DNA of 8,865 nucleotides from Pseudomonadota bacterium (GCA_021778935.1 JAJYBQ010000087.1:1-8865); one strand, 5' to 3'; shown: positions 1 to 6,997, numbered from the stretch's first letter. Program-made: numbers and translations. Notes: generated by a model from the sequence alone, not told the origin.

Positions 1-996
1 GTCCTGCGGGCGCTTTTCGCCGCGCAGGATCGCGGCGCATTCGCACGCCCGATGGTCCGCGACGGCCTCGTAGGGGACGTCGAAGCGCAGTTCGGCATCG
101 AATTCCGCATACGCGGGGCGAAGGCGCAGCGCGCTCCGCGGCACGGTCCCGAGGCCCCGCCATTCGAAATCGGGACGCACGGCAAACACCTCGGCCACCA
201 GTTCCTGCGCCTTGCCGTTTCCTTCGGGCGTGACGGCGCGCGTGAACTCGTTTTCCACTGCGGCCCGGCCTTCGTTGATCTGCCGAACCAGCATGTGGAC
301 CGCGCGCAGCACGTCGAGCGGCTCGAAGCCCGCGATCACGACCGGCTTGCCATAGTCACGCGGAAAGGGCTCGTACGGCGCCGACCCGATGACGGTGGAC
401 ACATGCGCCGGACCGACGAAGCCATCGAGGCGGACGCCCCCGGGCGCGGCGAGGATCGCGTGCATCGCCGCAGGCGTCAGCACGTGATTGCACAGGACGC
501 AGAAATTGGACAAGCCTTGCGCCTGCGCGGTCCGCACCGCCACCGCGGTCGGCGGCGTCGTGGTCTCGAAGCCGATCCCGAAGAACACCACCTCGCGATC
601 GGGGTTGTCGCGCGCGACGGTCAGCGCGTCCATCGTCGAGTAGACCATGCGGATATCCGCGCCCTGCGCCTTGGCCTTGAGCAGGGACAATCCACCGGAC
701 GCCGGTACGCGCAACGCGTCGCCATAGGTGCAGAGGATGACGCGGTGCGCCAGCGCGAGGCGGATTGCCTGATCGACGCGGCCGATCGGCAGTACGCACA
801 CCGGACATCCCGGGCCGTGGATCATGCGCACGCCCGGCGGCAGCAGATCCAGGAGTCCATAGCGGGAGATGGCGTGCGTATGGCCGCCGCAGAACTCCAT
901 CAGACGATATTCCCGTCCCGCCTGCACGTCGCGCCCGATCGCGGCCGCCACCGTCTTGGCGAGCGTGCCGTCGCGGAATTCGTCGATGAACCTCAC
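1..996 (-). CDS. hypD: Hydrogenase formation protein HypD, 3' end outside window
   Basis: Iron-sulfur protein that, with HypC, builds the Fe(CN)2CO group of the hydrogenase active site. Reading from GTG at 996 gives 332 residues with no stop to the window edge; about 40 residues should be missing compared with E. coli HypD (373). The opening MRFIDEFRDGTLAK is typical. Conserved cysteine motifs are FCGGHTHAI (Cys36) and GPGCPVC (Cys64, Cys67). Further family blocks are CTYGDALRVPASGG, VFFGIGFETTTPPTA, NFCVLCNHVLTPAAM, DGFVGPAHVSTVIG, PVVIAGFEPLDVL and QINEGRAAVENEFTRAV. At the edge, RACECAAILRGEKRPQD begins the cysteine cluster (Cys318, Cys320) that binds the 4Fe-4S centre; the rest lies outside. 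The GTG overlaps the hypC stop in a GTGA and has a GGGGGA seven bases upstream. hypE is the expected next gene. Confidence 0.96.
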   Translation of the reverse strand, partial: MRFIDEFRDGTLAKTVAAAIGRDVQAGREYRLMEFCGGHTHAISRYGLLDLLPPGVRMIHGPGCPVCVLPIGRVDQAIRLALAHRVILCTYGDALRVPASGGLSLLKAKAQGADIRMVYSTMDALTVARDNPDREVVFFGIGFETTTPPTAVAVRTAQAQGLSNFCVLCNHVLTPAAMHAILAAPGGVRLDGFVGPAHVSTVIGSAPYEPFPRDYGKPVVIAGFEPLDVLRAVHMLVRQINEGRAAVENEFTRAVTPEGNGKAQELVAEVFAVRPDFEWRGLGTVPRSALRLRPAYAEFDAELRFDVPYEAVADHRACECAAILRGEKRPQD

Positions 997-1235
997 CGCG
1001 GATCCCCCGCGACCGCGGCGTCGTCGCCCAACGCCCGAAAGAGTTCGAGCGTACGCAGGGCCTCGCCCGTATCGAGTTTTTGCAAGGCGTAGCCGACGTG
1101 GACGATGACATAGTCGCCCACCGCAACCCCCTCCACCAACGCCAGCGAAATCTCCTTGCGCACCCCGCCGAGATCGACCGTCGCCGTATCGGGCGACGGA
1201 AGATCCACCACGCGCACCGGTATTGCCAGGCACAT
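993..1235 (-). CDS. hypC: Hydrogenase assembly chaperone HypC
   Basis: Small chaperone that forms a complex with HypD to assemble the Fe(CN)2CO moiety and carries it to the large-subunit precursor in the cytoplasm. The 80-residue protein opens MCLAIPVRVV, giving the essential Cys2, and has GGVRKEISLALVEGVAVGDYVIVHVGYALQKLD with the conserved His46. Length is normal for HypC and it lacks the HupF-type C-terminal extension. The ATG is set by the MCLAIP motif, lies three bases after the hypF stop and has GGGAG seven bases upstream. Its TGA overlaps the GTG of hypD in a GTGA, so the two complex partners are likely translated in step. This is the general HypC; the HypC-like hupF near 6200 is its specialised relative. 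Confidence 0.96.
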   Translation of the reverse strand: MCLAIPVRVVDLPSPDTATVDLGGVRKEISLALVEGVAVGDYVIVHVGYALQKLDTGEALRTLELFRALGDDAAVAGDPR

Positions 1236-1238
1236 CGC

Positions 1239-3632
1239 TCAACTCCCTACGGTTTGCATCGCAACCCACGCCTGCCCCAGGCTCAGCCCGCCGTCGTTGG
1301 GAGGCAGCTGCCGGGCTTCCAGAAACGTCAATCCGCCATCCCGCAGATGGTCGCGCAACGCCGCGCCGAGCAAGGAATTGAGTAGGCAGCCTCCGCCCCC
1401 GGCGACGACCGGGATGCCGGTGCGCTCTGCAGCCCGGATGACCCATTCCGCCAGGGCGCGCGCCAGCGTCACATGGAACACCGCGGCCCCGCGGGCCGGG
1501 TCGCGGCAATCGGCCAGGAACGCCAGCAGCGGCAACAGATCGAGGCTGCCGTCGCGATCCATGCGCCACAGATCCCCCTCAGCCCTGCCCATCTTCCCTT
1601 CGGGGAGATGGGCAGGGCTGAGGGAACACGCCAGCCCCTCCAGCTGCATCGCCGCCTCCCCTTCATACGCCGCGATTTCGCACACGCCCAGCAGGGCCGC
1701 CGCCGCGTCAAACACCCGGCCCAGGCTGGTCGTGGGAGGGCTGTGCAGTCCCCGGGCGAGCATGTCGGCGATCATCTGCGCCCCCGGTTGGGCGGGAAAC
1801 CGGCGGCCGATCTCGTCGCCGCGCCCCATGCGGTGCAACGCCGCGGCCGCCATCCGCCACGGCTCGCGCGCGGCCCGATCGCCGCCGGGCAGCCCGAGGG
1901 GCGCAAGGTGACCGATCCGGTCGCAACGCGCACCGCGCAACTGCAGCAGCTCCCCTCCCCAGACACCGCCGTCGGTCCCCAGGCCGACGCCATCGACGGC
2001 AAGCCCCAGCGCGTCTTCCTCCTCCCGGCGATGCTCGGCCAGCACCGCGGCGATGTGCGCGTGGTGGTGCTGCACGGGGATCAGGGCGATCCCGGCGCGC
2101 TCCGCAAAACCCGCGGCTAGGCGACTCGACGCGAGGTCCGGGTGCAGATCGCAGGCAACGGCCGCCGGCACGACGTCGACGACACCCAGCAGGTGTTCCA
2201 CCGTCCGCTCCAGAAACCGCACGGTCGCAGCGTTGTCCAGATCGCCGATGTGCTGCGAGACGTAGGCTTCGTCGCCGCGCGTGACGCACACCGTGTTCTT
2301 GTACCCGCCGCCGAAGGCGATGATGGATGGGCCTGCACGCGGCAGCCGGATCGGCTGCGGCACGAATCCGCGTGCACGCCGCACGAAACTGCGCGCCGAC
2401 CGCACGCTGTCGTCGCACCGGACGAGGATCTCGCGAGCGTGATCGAGGATCGCGTCGGCGATCGGCGGGTCGCCGGCTAGGCGTTCCGCGGCCTCGTCGT
2501 TGTCCGCGACCAAGGGCTCTCCGCCAAGGTTGGCACTGGTCATGACGAGCAGCAGATCCTGCGGCATGCGCAACCACGCCGTACCCGCGGGCCGCCCCGC
2601 CGCTTCGTGGAACAAAAGCCATTGGATCGGGGTCGACGGCAGCATCAGACCGAGGGTTTGCAGGCCCGGGGCAATGCCGTCGGCAATTCCCCGTTCCGCA
2701 CCCCCGCCCGCCTCCACAGAAGCGGACGAACCCGGTTCGCCACGCGCGCATGGGGCCGACGGAGGCGCCGCCCTGGCACACAGAACGACCGGGCGTTCGT
2801 CGGACTCCAGCAGCGCGCATTCCGCGTCATCGATCCGCGCAATGCGGCGGAACGACGCCACGTTTGCCCCCATCACGGCGAACGGCTTGCGCTCCCGCTC
2901 CTTGCGCGCGCGCAGGCGCGCCACGGCCTGCGCATCGCGGGCATCACAAGCCAGATGGAACCCGCCCAAACCCTTGATGGCGACGATGGCGCCGCCGCGC
3001 AACCAGGCCAGGACTTGCGCGATCGGGTCGCCGACCTGCACGGTTCCGTTCCCGTCGTGCAGACGCAGGCGCGGCCCGCATTCGGGGCAGCAAACCGGTT
3101 CGGCATGGAAACGCCGGTCGCCCGGATCCGCATATTCCCGTGCGCACGCCACGCACATCGGAAACCGCGCCATGCTGGTCCGCGCACGGTCATAGGGCAA
3201 GCCATGGGTCAAGGTGAAGCGCGGGCCGCAATGGGTGCAAGTGATGAATGGGTGGCGCCAATGCCGCGATGCCGGGTCGAACAGCTCTTCCAGGCACTGC
3301 GCGCAGACCCCGGTATCCGGACCGATGGCCATGCACGCCGCCCCCCGCGCGCCGGATGCACTCGTCCGGATCGCGAAGCCGCGTTCGCCCCGCGCCGGGA
3401 CGAGGTCGACACGAATCGCATCCACTCGCGCGTGGCGCGGCGCGTCGCTGCGCAACCGCGCCACCAGTTCCCGAATCCGCACCGGATCGCCCTCGGCCGC
3501 GATCTCAACCCCGGCGGCGTCGTTGCGTACCCAGCCCGACAGGTCCAACTCCGTGGCGACATGCCAGACGAAGGGACGAAACCCGACCCCCTGGACCAGA
3601 CCACGTACATGGATGCGACGCCCTTCGATCAC
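1239..3632 (-). CDS. hypF: Carbamoyltransferase HypF
   Basis: Makes the cyanide precursor of the Ni-Fe site by moving a carbamoyl group from carbamoyl phosphate, via an adenylate, to the C-terminal Cys of HypE. Domains in order (797 residues): acylphosphatase-like with VRGLVQGVGFRPF (9-21); two zinc fingers with paired Cys 110/113, 132/135, 160/163 and 182/185; YrdC-like with IKGLGGFHLACD (about 219-230) and VMTSANLGGEP; and a Kae1-like carbamoyltransferase with VQHHHAH (520-526), DGGVWGGELL, GGGGCLLN and LPPNDGGLSLGQA (776-788). The GTG start suits the acylphosphatase domain, the gap after hypB and a GGGGGA site; an ATG at 3674 would add 14 residues and overlap hypB. It exceeds E. coli HypF (750 residues), partly through a low-complexity stretch at about 288-315 and a palindrome-encoded segment at 670-686. 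The stop is three bases before hypC. Confidence 0.95.
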   Translation of the reverse strand: MIEGRRIHVRGLVQGVGFRPFVWHVATELDLSGWVRNDAAGVEIAAEGDPVRIRELVARLRSDAPRHARVDAIRVDLVPARGERGFAIRTSASGARGAACMAIGPDTGVCAQCLEELFDPASRHWRHPFITCTHCGPRFTLTHGLPYDRARTSMARFPMCVACAREYADPGDRRFHAEPVCCPECGPRLRLHDGNGTVQVGDPIAQVLAWLRGGAIVAIKGLGGFHLACDARDAQAVARLRARKERERKPFAVMGANVASFRRIARIDDAECALLESDERPVVLCARAAPPSAPCARGEPGSSASVEAGGGAERGIADGIAPGLQTLGLMLPSTPIQWLLFHEAAGRPAGTAWLRMPQDLLLVMTSANLGGEPLVADNDEAAERLAGDPPIADAILDHAREILVRCDDSVRSARSFVRRARGFVPQPIRLPRAGPSIIAFGGGYKNTVCVTRGDEAYVSQHIGDLDNAATVRFLERTVEHLLGVVDVVPAAVACDLHPDLASSRLAAGFAERAGIALIPVQHHHAHIAAVLAEHRREEEDALGLAVDGVGLGTDGGVWGGELLQLRGARCDRIGHLAPLGLPGGDRAAREPWRMAAAALHRMGRGDEIGRRFPAQPGAQMIADMLARGLHSPPTTSLGRVFDAAAALLGVCEIAAYEGEAAMQLEGLACSLSPAHLPEGKMGRAEGDLWRMDRDGSLDLLPLLAFLADCRDPARGAAVFHVTLARALAEWVIRAAERTGIPVVAGGGGCLLNSLLGAALRDHLRDGGLTFLEARQLPPNDGGLSLGQAWVAMQTVGS
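1576..1624. repeat. 49-bp palindrome inside hypF, probable dispersed palindromic repeat
   Basis: Two 19-base arms (1576-1594 and 1606-1624) are exact reverse complements, 13 of 19 pairs being G-C. The 11-base centre can add three more C-G pairs around a TTCG tetraloop (1599-1602), leaving T1595 bulged. On the plus strand this is the very stable C(UUCG)G loop. The element is read in frame within hypF as residues 670-686 (from SLSPAHLPEG to GRAEG). It falls just after the conserved YEGEAAMQLEGLA stretch, in a place where I expect no such segment in other HypF proteins. Its look (GC-rich, self-complementary, short central loop) matches small dispersed repeats found between genes in many Proteobacteria. 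No second copy is visible in this window and no target duplication is obvious. Confidence 0.75.
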
Positions 3633-3639
3633 CTTCGAA

Positions 3640-3645
3640 TCCCCC
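3640..3645 (-). promoter_or_regulatory. Probable ribosome binding site of hypF
   Basis: Reads GGGGGA on the transcribed strand, seven bases before GTG at 3632 and inside the 19-base gap after the hypB stop. It favours the GTG as the hypF start. A competing ATG at 3674, inside the hypB end, has only a weak GGAAG upstream. Confidence 0.5.
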
Positions 3646-3651
3646 GATACG

Positions 3652-4602
3652 CTACCGGTCGGCCGGACCGCCATGCGTCTTCCGGGATTCCGGTTCCGCC
3701 GATTCCCGGATCCGCCGCTCGAGCTCGGCAATGCGCTGGCGCAATCCGGCTATCGTCTCCGCCTGGGCCGAACGGGCCGCGGCAACGCCGGCCTCCACCC
3801 ACGCGCACCACGACGCCATCCCCTCGCCCGACTCCGCCGACATGCGGATGACCTCGATCGCCGGGTTCACGCGCCGCGCATATCCGATCGCGGCATCGAC
3901 GTCGAAGCGCAAATGGGGAAGGAGATCGCACTTGTTCAGCAGCATCAGGCTCGCGGCCCGGAACATGTCGGGATACTTGATCGGCTTGTCCTCCCCTTCG
4001 GTCACCGAAAGGACCGCGACCTTGTGGGCCTCGCCGAGATCGAAGGCTGCCGGACACACCAGATTGCCGACGTTCTCGATCATCAGGACGCCGCCGTCGG
4101 GCAGCGCCGACTCGCCCGCCAGCCGGTCCATCGCATGGCCCACCATATGCGCGTCGAGGTGACAGCCCTTGCCGGTGTTGATCTGCACCGCCGGGGCGCC
4201 CGTCGCGCGGATGCGCTCCGCATCGCGGTGGGTCTGCTGATCACCTTCGATCACGGCAATCGCAACCCGGGGCCGCAGCGCTTCGATCGTTCGCACGAGC
4301 AGCGTGGTCTTCCCCGATCCGGGACTCGAAACGAGGTTGACCGCAAAAATCCCGCGTTCCGCCAGGCGCGCCCGGTTTCCCCCCGCAAACCGCGCGTTCT
4401 TGGCGAGCAGATCCTGTTCCAGTCGCACCAGGCGGGAGCGGCCATCGTCTCCCGGACGTCGATCCCCGTGCGAATGCCCGGAGTCCTGATCGTGGCCATG
4501 CGCATGGTCGTGATCATGATCGGAGTCCTGGGCATGATCGTGTCGATGCGAAGATCCTTCGATCCGGGCATCCTCGGCGCCGCAACCGCAGGTATTACAC
4601 AT
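3652..4602 (-). CDS. hypB: Hydrogenase nickel-incorporation GTPase HypB
   Basis: SIMIBI-class GTPase that stores nickel and, with HypA, hands it to the hydrogenase precursor. The N-terminus MCNTCGCG has the high-affinity nickel motif (Cys2, Cys5, Cys7). Residues 19-45 form a nickel-storage region with ten His among Asp residues. The GTPase domain follows: Walker A SPGSGKTT (93-100), EGDQQT (119-124), the interdomain metal site GKGCH (Cys147, His148) with Cys183 in ENVGNLVCP, and NKCD (223-226). I took the ATG giving MCNTCGCG, 11 bases after hypA, with GGAG five bases upstream; the longer open frame above is a shadow of hypA. At 316 residues it is longer than E. coli HypB (290). Besides the His-rich region, there is a C-terminal extension from about residue 275 with a heptad pattern (Ile284, Leu287, Ile291, Leu294, Ile298), a likely short coiled coil. 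hypF follows. Confidence 0.96.
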   Translation of the reverse strand: MCNTCGCGAEDARIEGSSHRHDHAQDSDHDHDHAHGHDQDSGHSHGDRRPGDDGRSRLVRLEQDLLAKNARFAGGNRARLAERGIFAVNLVSSPGSGKTTLLVRTIEALRPRVAIAVIEGDQQTHRDAERIRATGAPAVQINTGKGCHLDAHMVGHAMDRLAGESALPDGGVLMIENVGNLVCPAAFDLGEAHKVAVLSVTEGEDKPIKYPDMFRAASLMLLNKCDLLPHLRFDVDAAIGYARRVNPAIEVIRMSAESGEGMASWCAWVEAGVAAARSAQAETIAGLRQRIAELERRIRESAEPESRKTHGGPADR

Positions 4603-4613
4603 CGCCGCTCCTT

Positions 4614-4955
4614 TCACTCCACTTCGAGTTCCCGCACCCGCATTTCCGTGCCCCCGGTCACCTGCACCTGGTAGCTCCCGCAGCAAGGACAGGCGCCCGC
4701 GCGTTCCGACAGCGGCACGCTCCGGCCGCAGGGCATGCACCACGCCGTTCCGGGCGTGCGCAGCATTTCGAGGCGGGCGCCTTCGGCAAGGCTGCCCCGC
4801 GTGACGACATCGAAACAGAAGGAAAGCGAATCGGGCTCGACCGCTGCCAGGGCGCCGATCTCCAACCATACGGTCTTGATGCGACCGAACCCCTCCCGGG
4901 CGGCAGTCTCTTCGAGAATCTGCAGCATGCCATGCGCCAGCGACATTTCATGCAT
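4614..4955 (-). CDS. hypA: Hydrogenase nickel-insertion protein HypA
   Basis: Nickel metallochaperone that acts with HypB to deliver Ni to the hydrogenase large subunit in the cytoplasm. The 113-residue length is standard. The N-terminal MHEMSL carries the nickel-binding His2 (with Glu3). The structural zinc site is formed by Cys73-x2-Cys76 (CMPC) and Cys89-x2-Cys92 (CPCC), with an additional Cys91. The middle part, [27 protein letters not shown], is characteristic. The ATG start is fixed by the N-terminal motif; a GGGG lies about eight bases upstream. The gene follows hupI after 30 bases and leads hypB by 11 bases, the usual hypAB pairing. It marks the change from accessory hup genes to the general hyp maturation genes. 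There is no doubt about the family; whether other nickel enzymes of the host use it cannot be told. Confidence 0.96.
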   Translation of the reverse strand: MHEMSLAHGMLQILEETAAREGFGRIKTVWLEIGALAAVEPDSLSFCFDVVTRGSLAEGARLEMLRTPGTAWCMPCGRSVPLSERAGACPCCGSYQVQVTGGTEMRVRELEVE

Positions 4956-4985
4956 GGTCGATGCCCCACCTCCGAACGCCCTCGC

Positions 4986-5195
4986 CTAGACGGCGCGCAG
5001 GAACCGCTCCCGCGGCGCATCGCAGCAAGGGCAGGCCCAATACTCGGGTAGATCCGAGAATGCCGTGCCGGGTACAACGCCGCCGTCGGCGTCACCCCGA
5101 TCGGGATCGTAGATGTACCAGCAGATGCCGCATTCCATCCGGGTATCGGCCGGGGGCGGTTCGTCGACCGCGGTTCGCTCGAATCGTGCGCGCAC
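4986..5195 (-). CDS. hupI: Rubredoxin of the hydrogenase operon (HupI/HoxR)
   Basis: Small iron-sulfur electron carrier of 69 residues. HupI/HoxR rubredoxins are made from aerobic uptake-hydrogenase operons and are thought to serve maturation under oxygen, probably of the small-subunit clusters. One Fe(Cys)4 site is visible: ECGICWYIYDP (Cys22, Cys25) and EYWACPCCDAP (Cys55, Cys58). The spacing and the PGTAF...LPEYWACP block are typical. The N-terminal extension of about 20 residues before the rubredoxin fold is usual for HupI and supports the GTG start, which also has a good ribosome site; the alternative ATG would start at residue 20, immediately before the fold. An oddity is Cys57, a third cysteine in the second knuckle where most rubredoxins have Asn, Asp or similar. 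The start is one base after the hupH stop, and hypA follows after 30 bases. Confidence 0.94.
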   Translation of the reverse strand: MRARFERTAVDEPPPADTRMECGICWYIYDPDRGDADGGVVPGTAFSDLPEYWACPCCDAPRERFLRAV

Positions 5196-5196
5196 G

Positions 5197-6060
5197 TCAA
5201 TCCTCCACGGCGGCGAGCCACTCTCCCAGCCGCTCGCAACTGTCTTGGTAATCCTGCACCGCGGCCTGCGCGGCGATGGGCAAATCGACGATCTCGATGG
5301 TATTCAGAATCATCTGTCCCATGTTGTGGAAGTGTTGCACCCACCACACGTTTCCCAGACGGGTCGATCCGATCCGGCAACTGCCATACCCGCGCGACAG
5401 AATGCCGATCGGCCCCCTGCCCAAGGTATCGCCAAGATACTGCAAGTCCTGGGGCGTGACCGGAAGCAGGGTCAGGTTGATGACATGGGCGGGATCACCC
5501 GGGCGCCAACGTTCCGCCCGGTGCAGGATTTCCCGGATCAGAGCCGGGGAATTCATCAGGCCGTCGGGCTCGGGACCGGGCTCGACCGTCCTGCAAGACG
5601 GCGACGCCGCGATGCCGGCGGCAGCGGGGAATGCCCCCGTTTCGATCCGGTCGTCGGTCACCGAGCCGTCCGGCGCCAGGACCTGGACGCGCCACACCGA
5701 CGGGAAGGATGTCTCCTGGATGTGCACCGGCCGCGGGCCGTCGATCCGGCAGGACACCTCTCCCTGCCCCAGCAGATCGTTGACCTCGTCGACCACTTCC
5801 CTCGGCGCATGCGTGAGCAAAAGGAACGGCGCACCGAGCCGGCGGTCGCCTGCGTCCCACGGCACGAACGGGGCCGCCCGCATCCGATCGAGCAGGGACG
5901 ACACCAGCCGGGCCGCTTCCCGCTGCGCGGCATCCGACTTCGGCGCGCGCCGTGTCGGACGCTGGAACGTCTCCATCCGACCGGGCACGAACGAAACCTG
6001 CGGGCCTTCCGCCGACGCGAGGGATGCGTCGGCCAGGACGGGAACGGGAAAGGGCTTCAT
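5197..6060 (-). CDS. hupH: Hydrogenase small-subunit maturation factor HupH/HyaF/HoxQ
   Basis: Member of the HupH/HyaF/HoxQ family, 287 residues, close to E. coli HyaF (285). In Ralstonia, HoxQ works with HoxO as a chaperone of the small-subunit precursor before Tat export, and HupH in Rhizobium is needed for normal hydrogenase synthesis; the exact reaction is not settled. The recognisable blocks are PFLLLTHAPREVVDEVNDLL in the middle, VWRVQVL, HVINLTLLPVTPQDLQYLG, and the C-terminal signature GYGSCRIGSTRLGNVWWVQHF (starting at Gly224, with Cys228), followed by NTIEIVDLP. The ATG start is set by an ATGA overlap with hupF and a GGAGG five bases upstream; a longer open frame upstream is the shadow of hupF. 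A hupG/hoxO/hyaE homologue, normally just before this gene, is absent. The stop lies one base before the hupI start. Confidence 0.93.
   Translation of the reverse strand: MKPFPVPVLADASLASAEGPQVSFVPGRMETFQRPTRRAPKSDAAQREAARLVSSLLDRMRAAPFVPWDAGDRRLGAPFLLLTHAPREVVDEVNDLLGQGEVSCRIDGPRPVHIQETSFPSVWRVQVLAPDGSVTDDRIETGAFPAAAGIAASPSCRTVEPGPEPDGLMNSPALIREILHRAERWRPGDPAHVINLTLLPVTPQDLQYLGDTLGRGPIGILSRGYGSCRIGSTRLGNVWWVQHFHNMGQMILNTIEIVDLPIAAQAAVQDYQDSCERLGEWLAAVED
5201..5206 (-). promoter_or_regulatory. Ribosome binding site deciding the GTG start of hupI
   Basis: On the transcribed strand this reads GGAGGA, five bases before GTG at 5195. It lies in the last codons of hupH. It supports the GTG as start of the rubredoxin gene instead of the internal ATG 19 codons later, which has no comparable site. 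Confidence 0.7.
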
Positions 6061-6371
6061 GTCGTCCTCCGGAGCATGGCGGGCCACTGCGGCTCCCGCC
6101 CGATCAGATCGGCAAATGCATCGTCGATCGCCGCCCGGGCGGCCGGACCGCCGGATTGCGCAGCCACCAAGGCATCCAGCGCCCGATCGACGGCGAGGGC
6201 GCGCTCCTCGTCGACGATCTCGCGCGCCGACCCGAGGAACCCCAGCACCCACGCTCCCACCGGGACCGGCCCGGTCAGCAGCGTGTCGACCCGTTCGATG
6301 CCATTGCGGCTGCGGCACACCGCAACGGGCCCCTCCATGCGCAGCACCTGCATCGGAATCGCCATGCACAT
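6057..6371 (-). CDS. hupF: HupF/HoxL-type hydrogenase assembly chaperone (HypC family)
   Basis: HypC-family chaperone specialised for the uptake hydrogenase large subunit. In Rhizobium, HupF helps maturation and protects the subunit when oxygen is present; in Ralstonia the equivalent is HoxL. The 104-residue protein begins MCMAIPMQVL, giving the essential Cys2 after removal of Met. I chose this ATG because Cys2 must be N-terminal, because it overlaps the hupD stop by one base, and because a GGGGAG lies about 10 bases upstream; the longer open frame above it is a shadow of hupD. The C-terminal extension with DAFADLIGREPQWP (about 84-97) is not found in HypC and marks the HupF type. The position of the conserved HypC histidine is Phe45 here. 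The stop overlaps the hupH start in an ATGA. A true hypC also lies in the cluster, so this is the dedicated paralogue. Confidence 0.92.
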   Translation of the reverse strand: MCMAIPMQVLRMEGPVAVCRSRNGIERVDTLLTGPVPVGAWVLGFLGSAREIVDEERALAVDRALDALVAAQSGGPAARAAIDDAFADLIGREPQWPAMLRRTT

Positions 6372-6997
6372 CAGCAGGACACTCCCCATGCCCGCAGAAC
6401 CCGGGCGTCGCCGACCCGACACGCCGCCTCGGCGGACGGGCGACCCGATTCGTACGCGCGCAGCGACAGCGGGGACCCGTCTTCCTGCGGCGTATCCCGA
6501 AGCGTCGGCGCATGCCCCCAGTCGACCAGCAGATCGATCACCCACCCGACGGCCTCGGCGACGCGCGCCCGCACGCAGGGCCGCAAGCTGCCGCCGAAAT
6601 CCTCCAGTTCCTCCGGCTGCACCCCGAACAGCATCAGCCGTTCCGGCATCGCGCCGATGAGCGCCGCGGATGCCAGCACCTCCTGGAATCCGGTCTGATG
6701 CAGACTCATCTTCTTGGCACCGAGGAAGCGCGGCACGTCGTCGTCGGCGACCACGCGGATGCTGCCCGGCGCCAGCCCGTAATCCACGGCGTCGAAGACG
6801 ATCAGGCGCTTCGCCGACTGCACATGGGGCAGCAGGTAGAGACCCTGGGTGCCGCCGTCGAGCACCCGAACCGCCCGCGGCAGATGCCAGCGCGCGGACA
6901 AGGCCTCGACGCAGCGGACCCCGAAGCCTTCGTCCGCCCAGAGCAGGTTGCCGATCCCCAGAATCAACACCTCGGCATGCGGATCGCCCGTGTCCAT
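6371..6997 (-). CDS. hupD: Hydrogenase large-subunit maturation endopeptidase
   Basis: Nickel-dependent maturation protease of the HupD/HyaD/HoxM (HybD) family, peptidase family M52. It acts in the cytoplasm, cutting the C-terminal tail of the nickel-loaded large subunit so that the active site closes. The 208-residue protein starts with the family signature LILGIGNLLWADEGFG. Residues matching the nickel-sensing ligands of E. coli HybD are visible: Glu23 in ADEGFG, Asp69 in VFDAVDYG and His100 in KMSLHQTGF. DGGTQG (residues 47-52) is another conserved stretch. It is longer than HybD (164 residues) but near HyaD/HupD length, with a variable C-terminal tail. The gene begins 4 bases after hupC, and its TGA shares one base with the ATG of hupF, suggesting translational coupling. 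The ribosome site is weak (GGGA). Its substrate is almost surely the 15-residue tail of the upstream hupL product. Confidence 0.95.
   Translation of the reverse strand: MDTGDPHAEVLILGIGNLLWADEGFGVRCVEALSARWHLPRAVRVLDGGTQGLYLLPHVQSAKRLIVFDAVDYGLAPGSIRVVADDDVPRFLGAKKMSLHQTGFQEVLASAALIGAMPERLMLFGVQPEELEDFGGSLRPCVRARVAEAVGWVIDLLVDWGHAPTLRDTPQEDGSPLSLRAYESGRPSAEAACRVGDARVLRAWGVSC

Noticed and set aside
356..1126. Minus-strand open frame of 256 codons over hypC and hypD
   Set aside because: It is a shifted frame; the true hypD frame (GTG at 996) is open to the edge and carries all the conserved HypD motifs.
1576..1624. The palindrome in hypF as an intrinsic terminator
   Set aside because: It lies in mid-gene, is read through in frame, and neither strand has a T-run directly after the stem.
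3633..3731. Upstream extension of HypF to 830 residues
   Set aside because: The extra residues are Arg-, Ser- and Gly-rich, overlap the hypB end by up to 80 bases, and precede the normal start of the acylphosphatase domain.
4467..4546. Repeated CATG/GATC-like bases as a tandem repeat or regulatory site
   Set aside because: They encode the His/Asp-rich nickel-storage region of HypB; the repetition follows from His and Asp codons.
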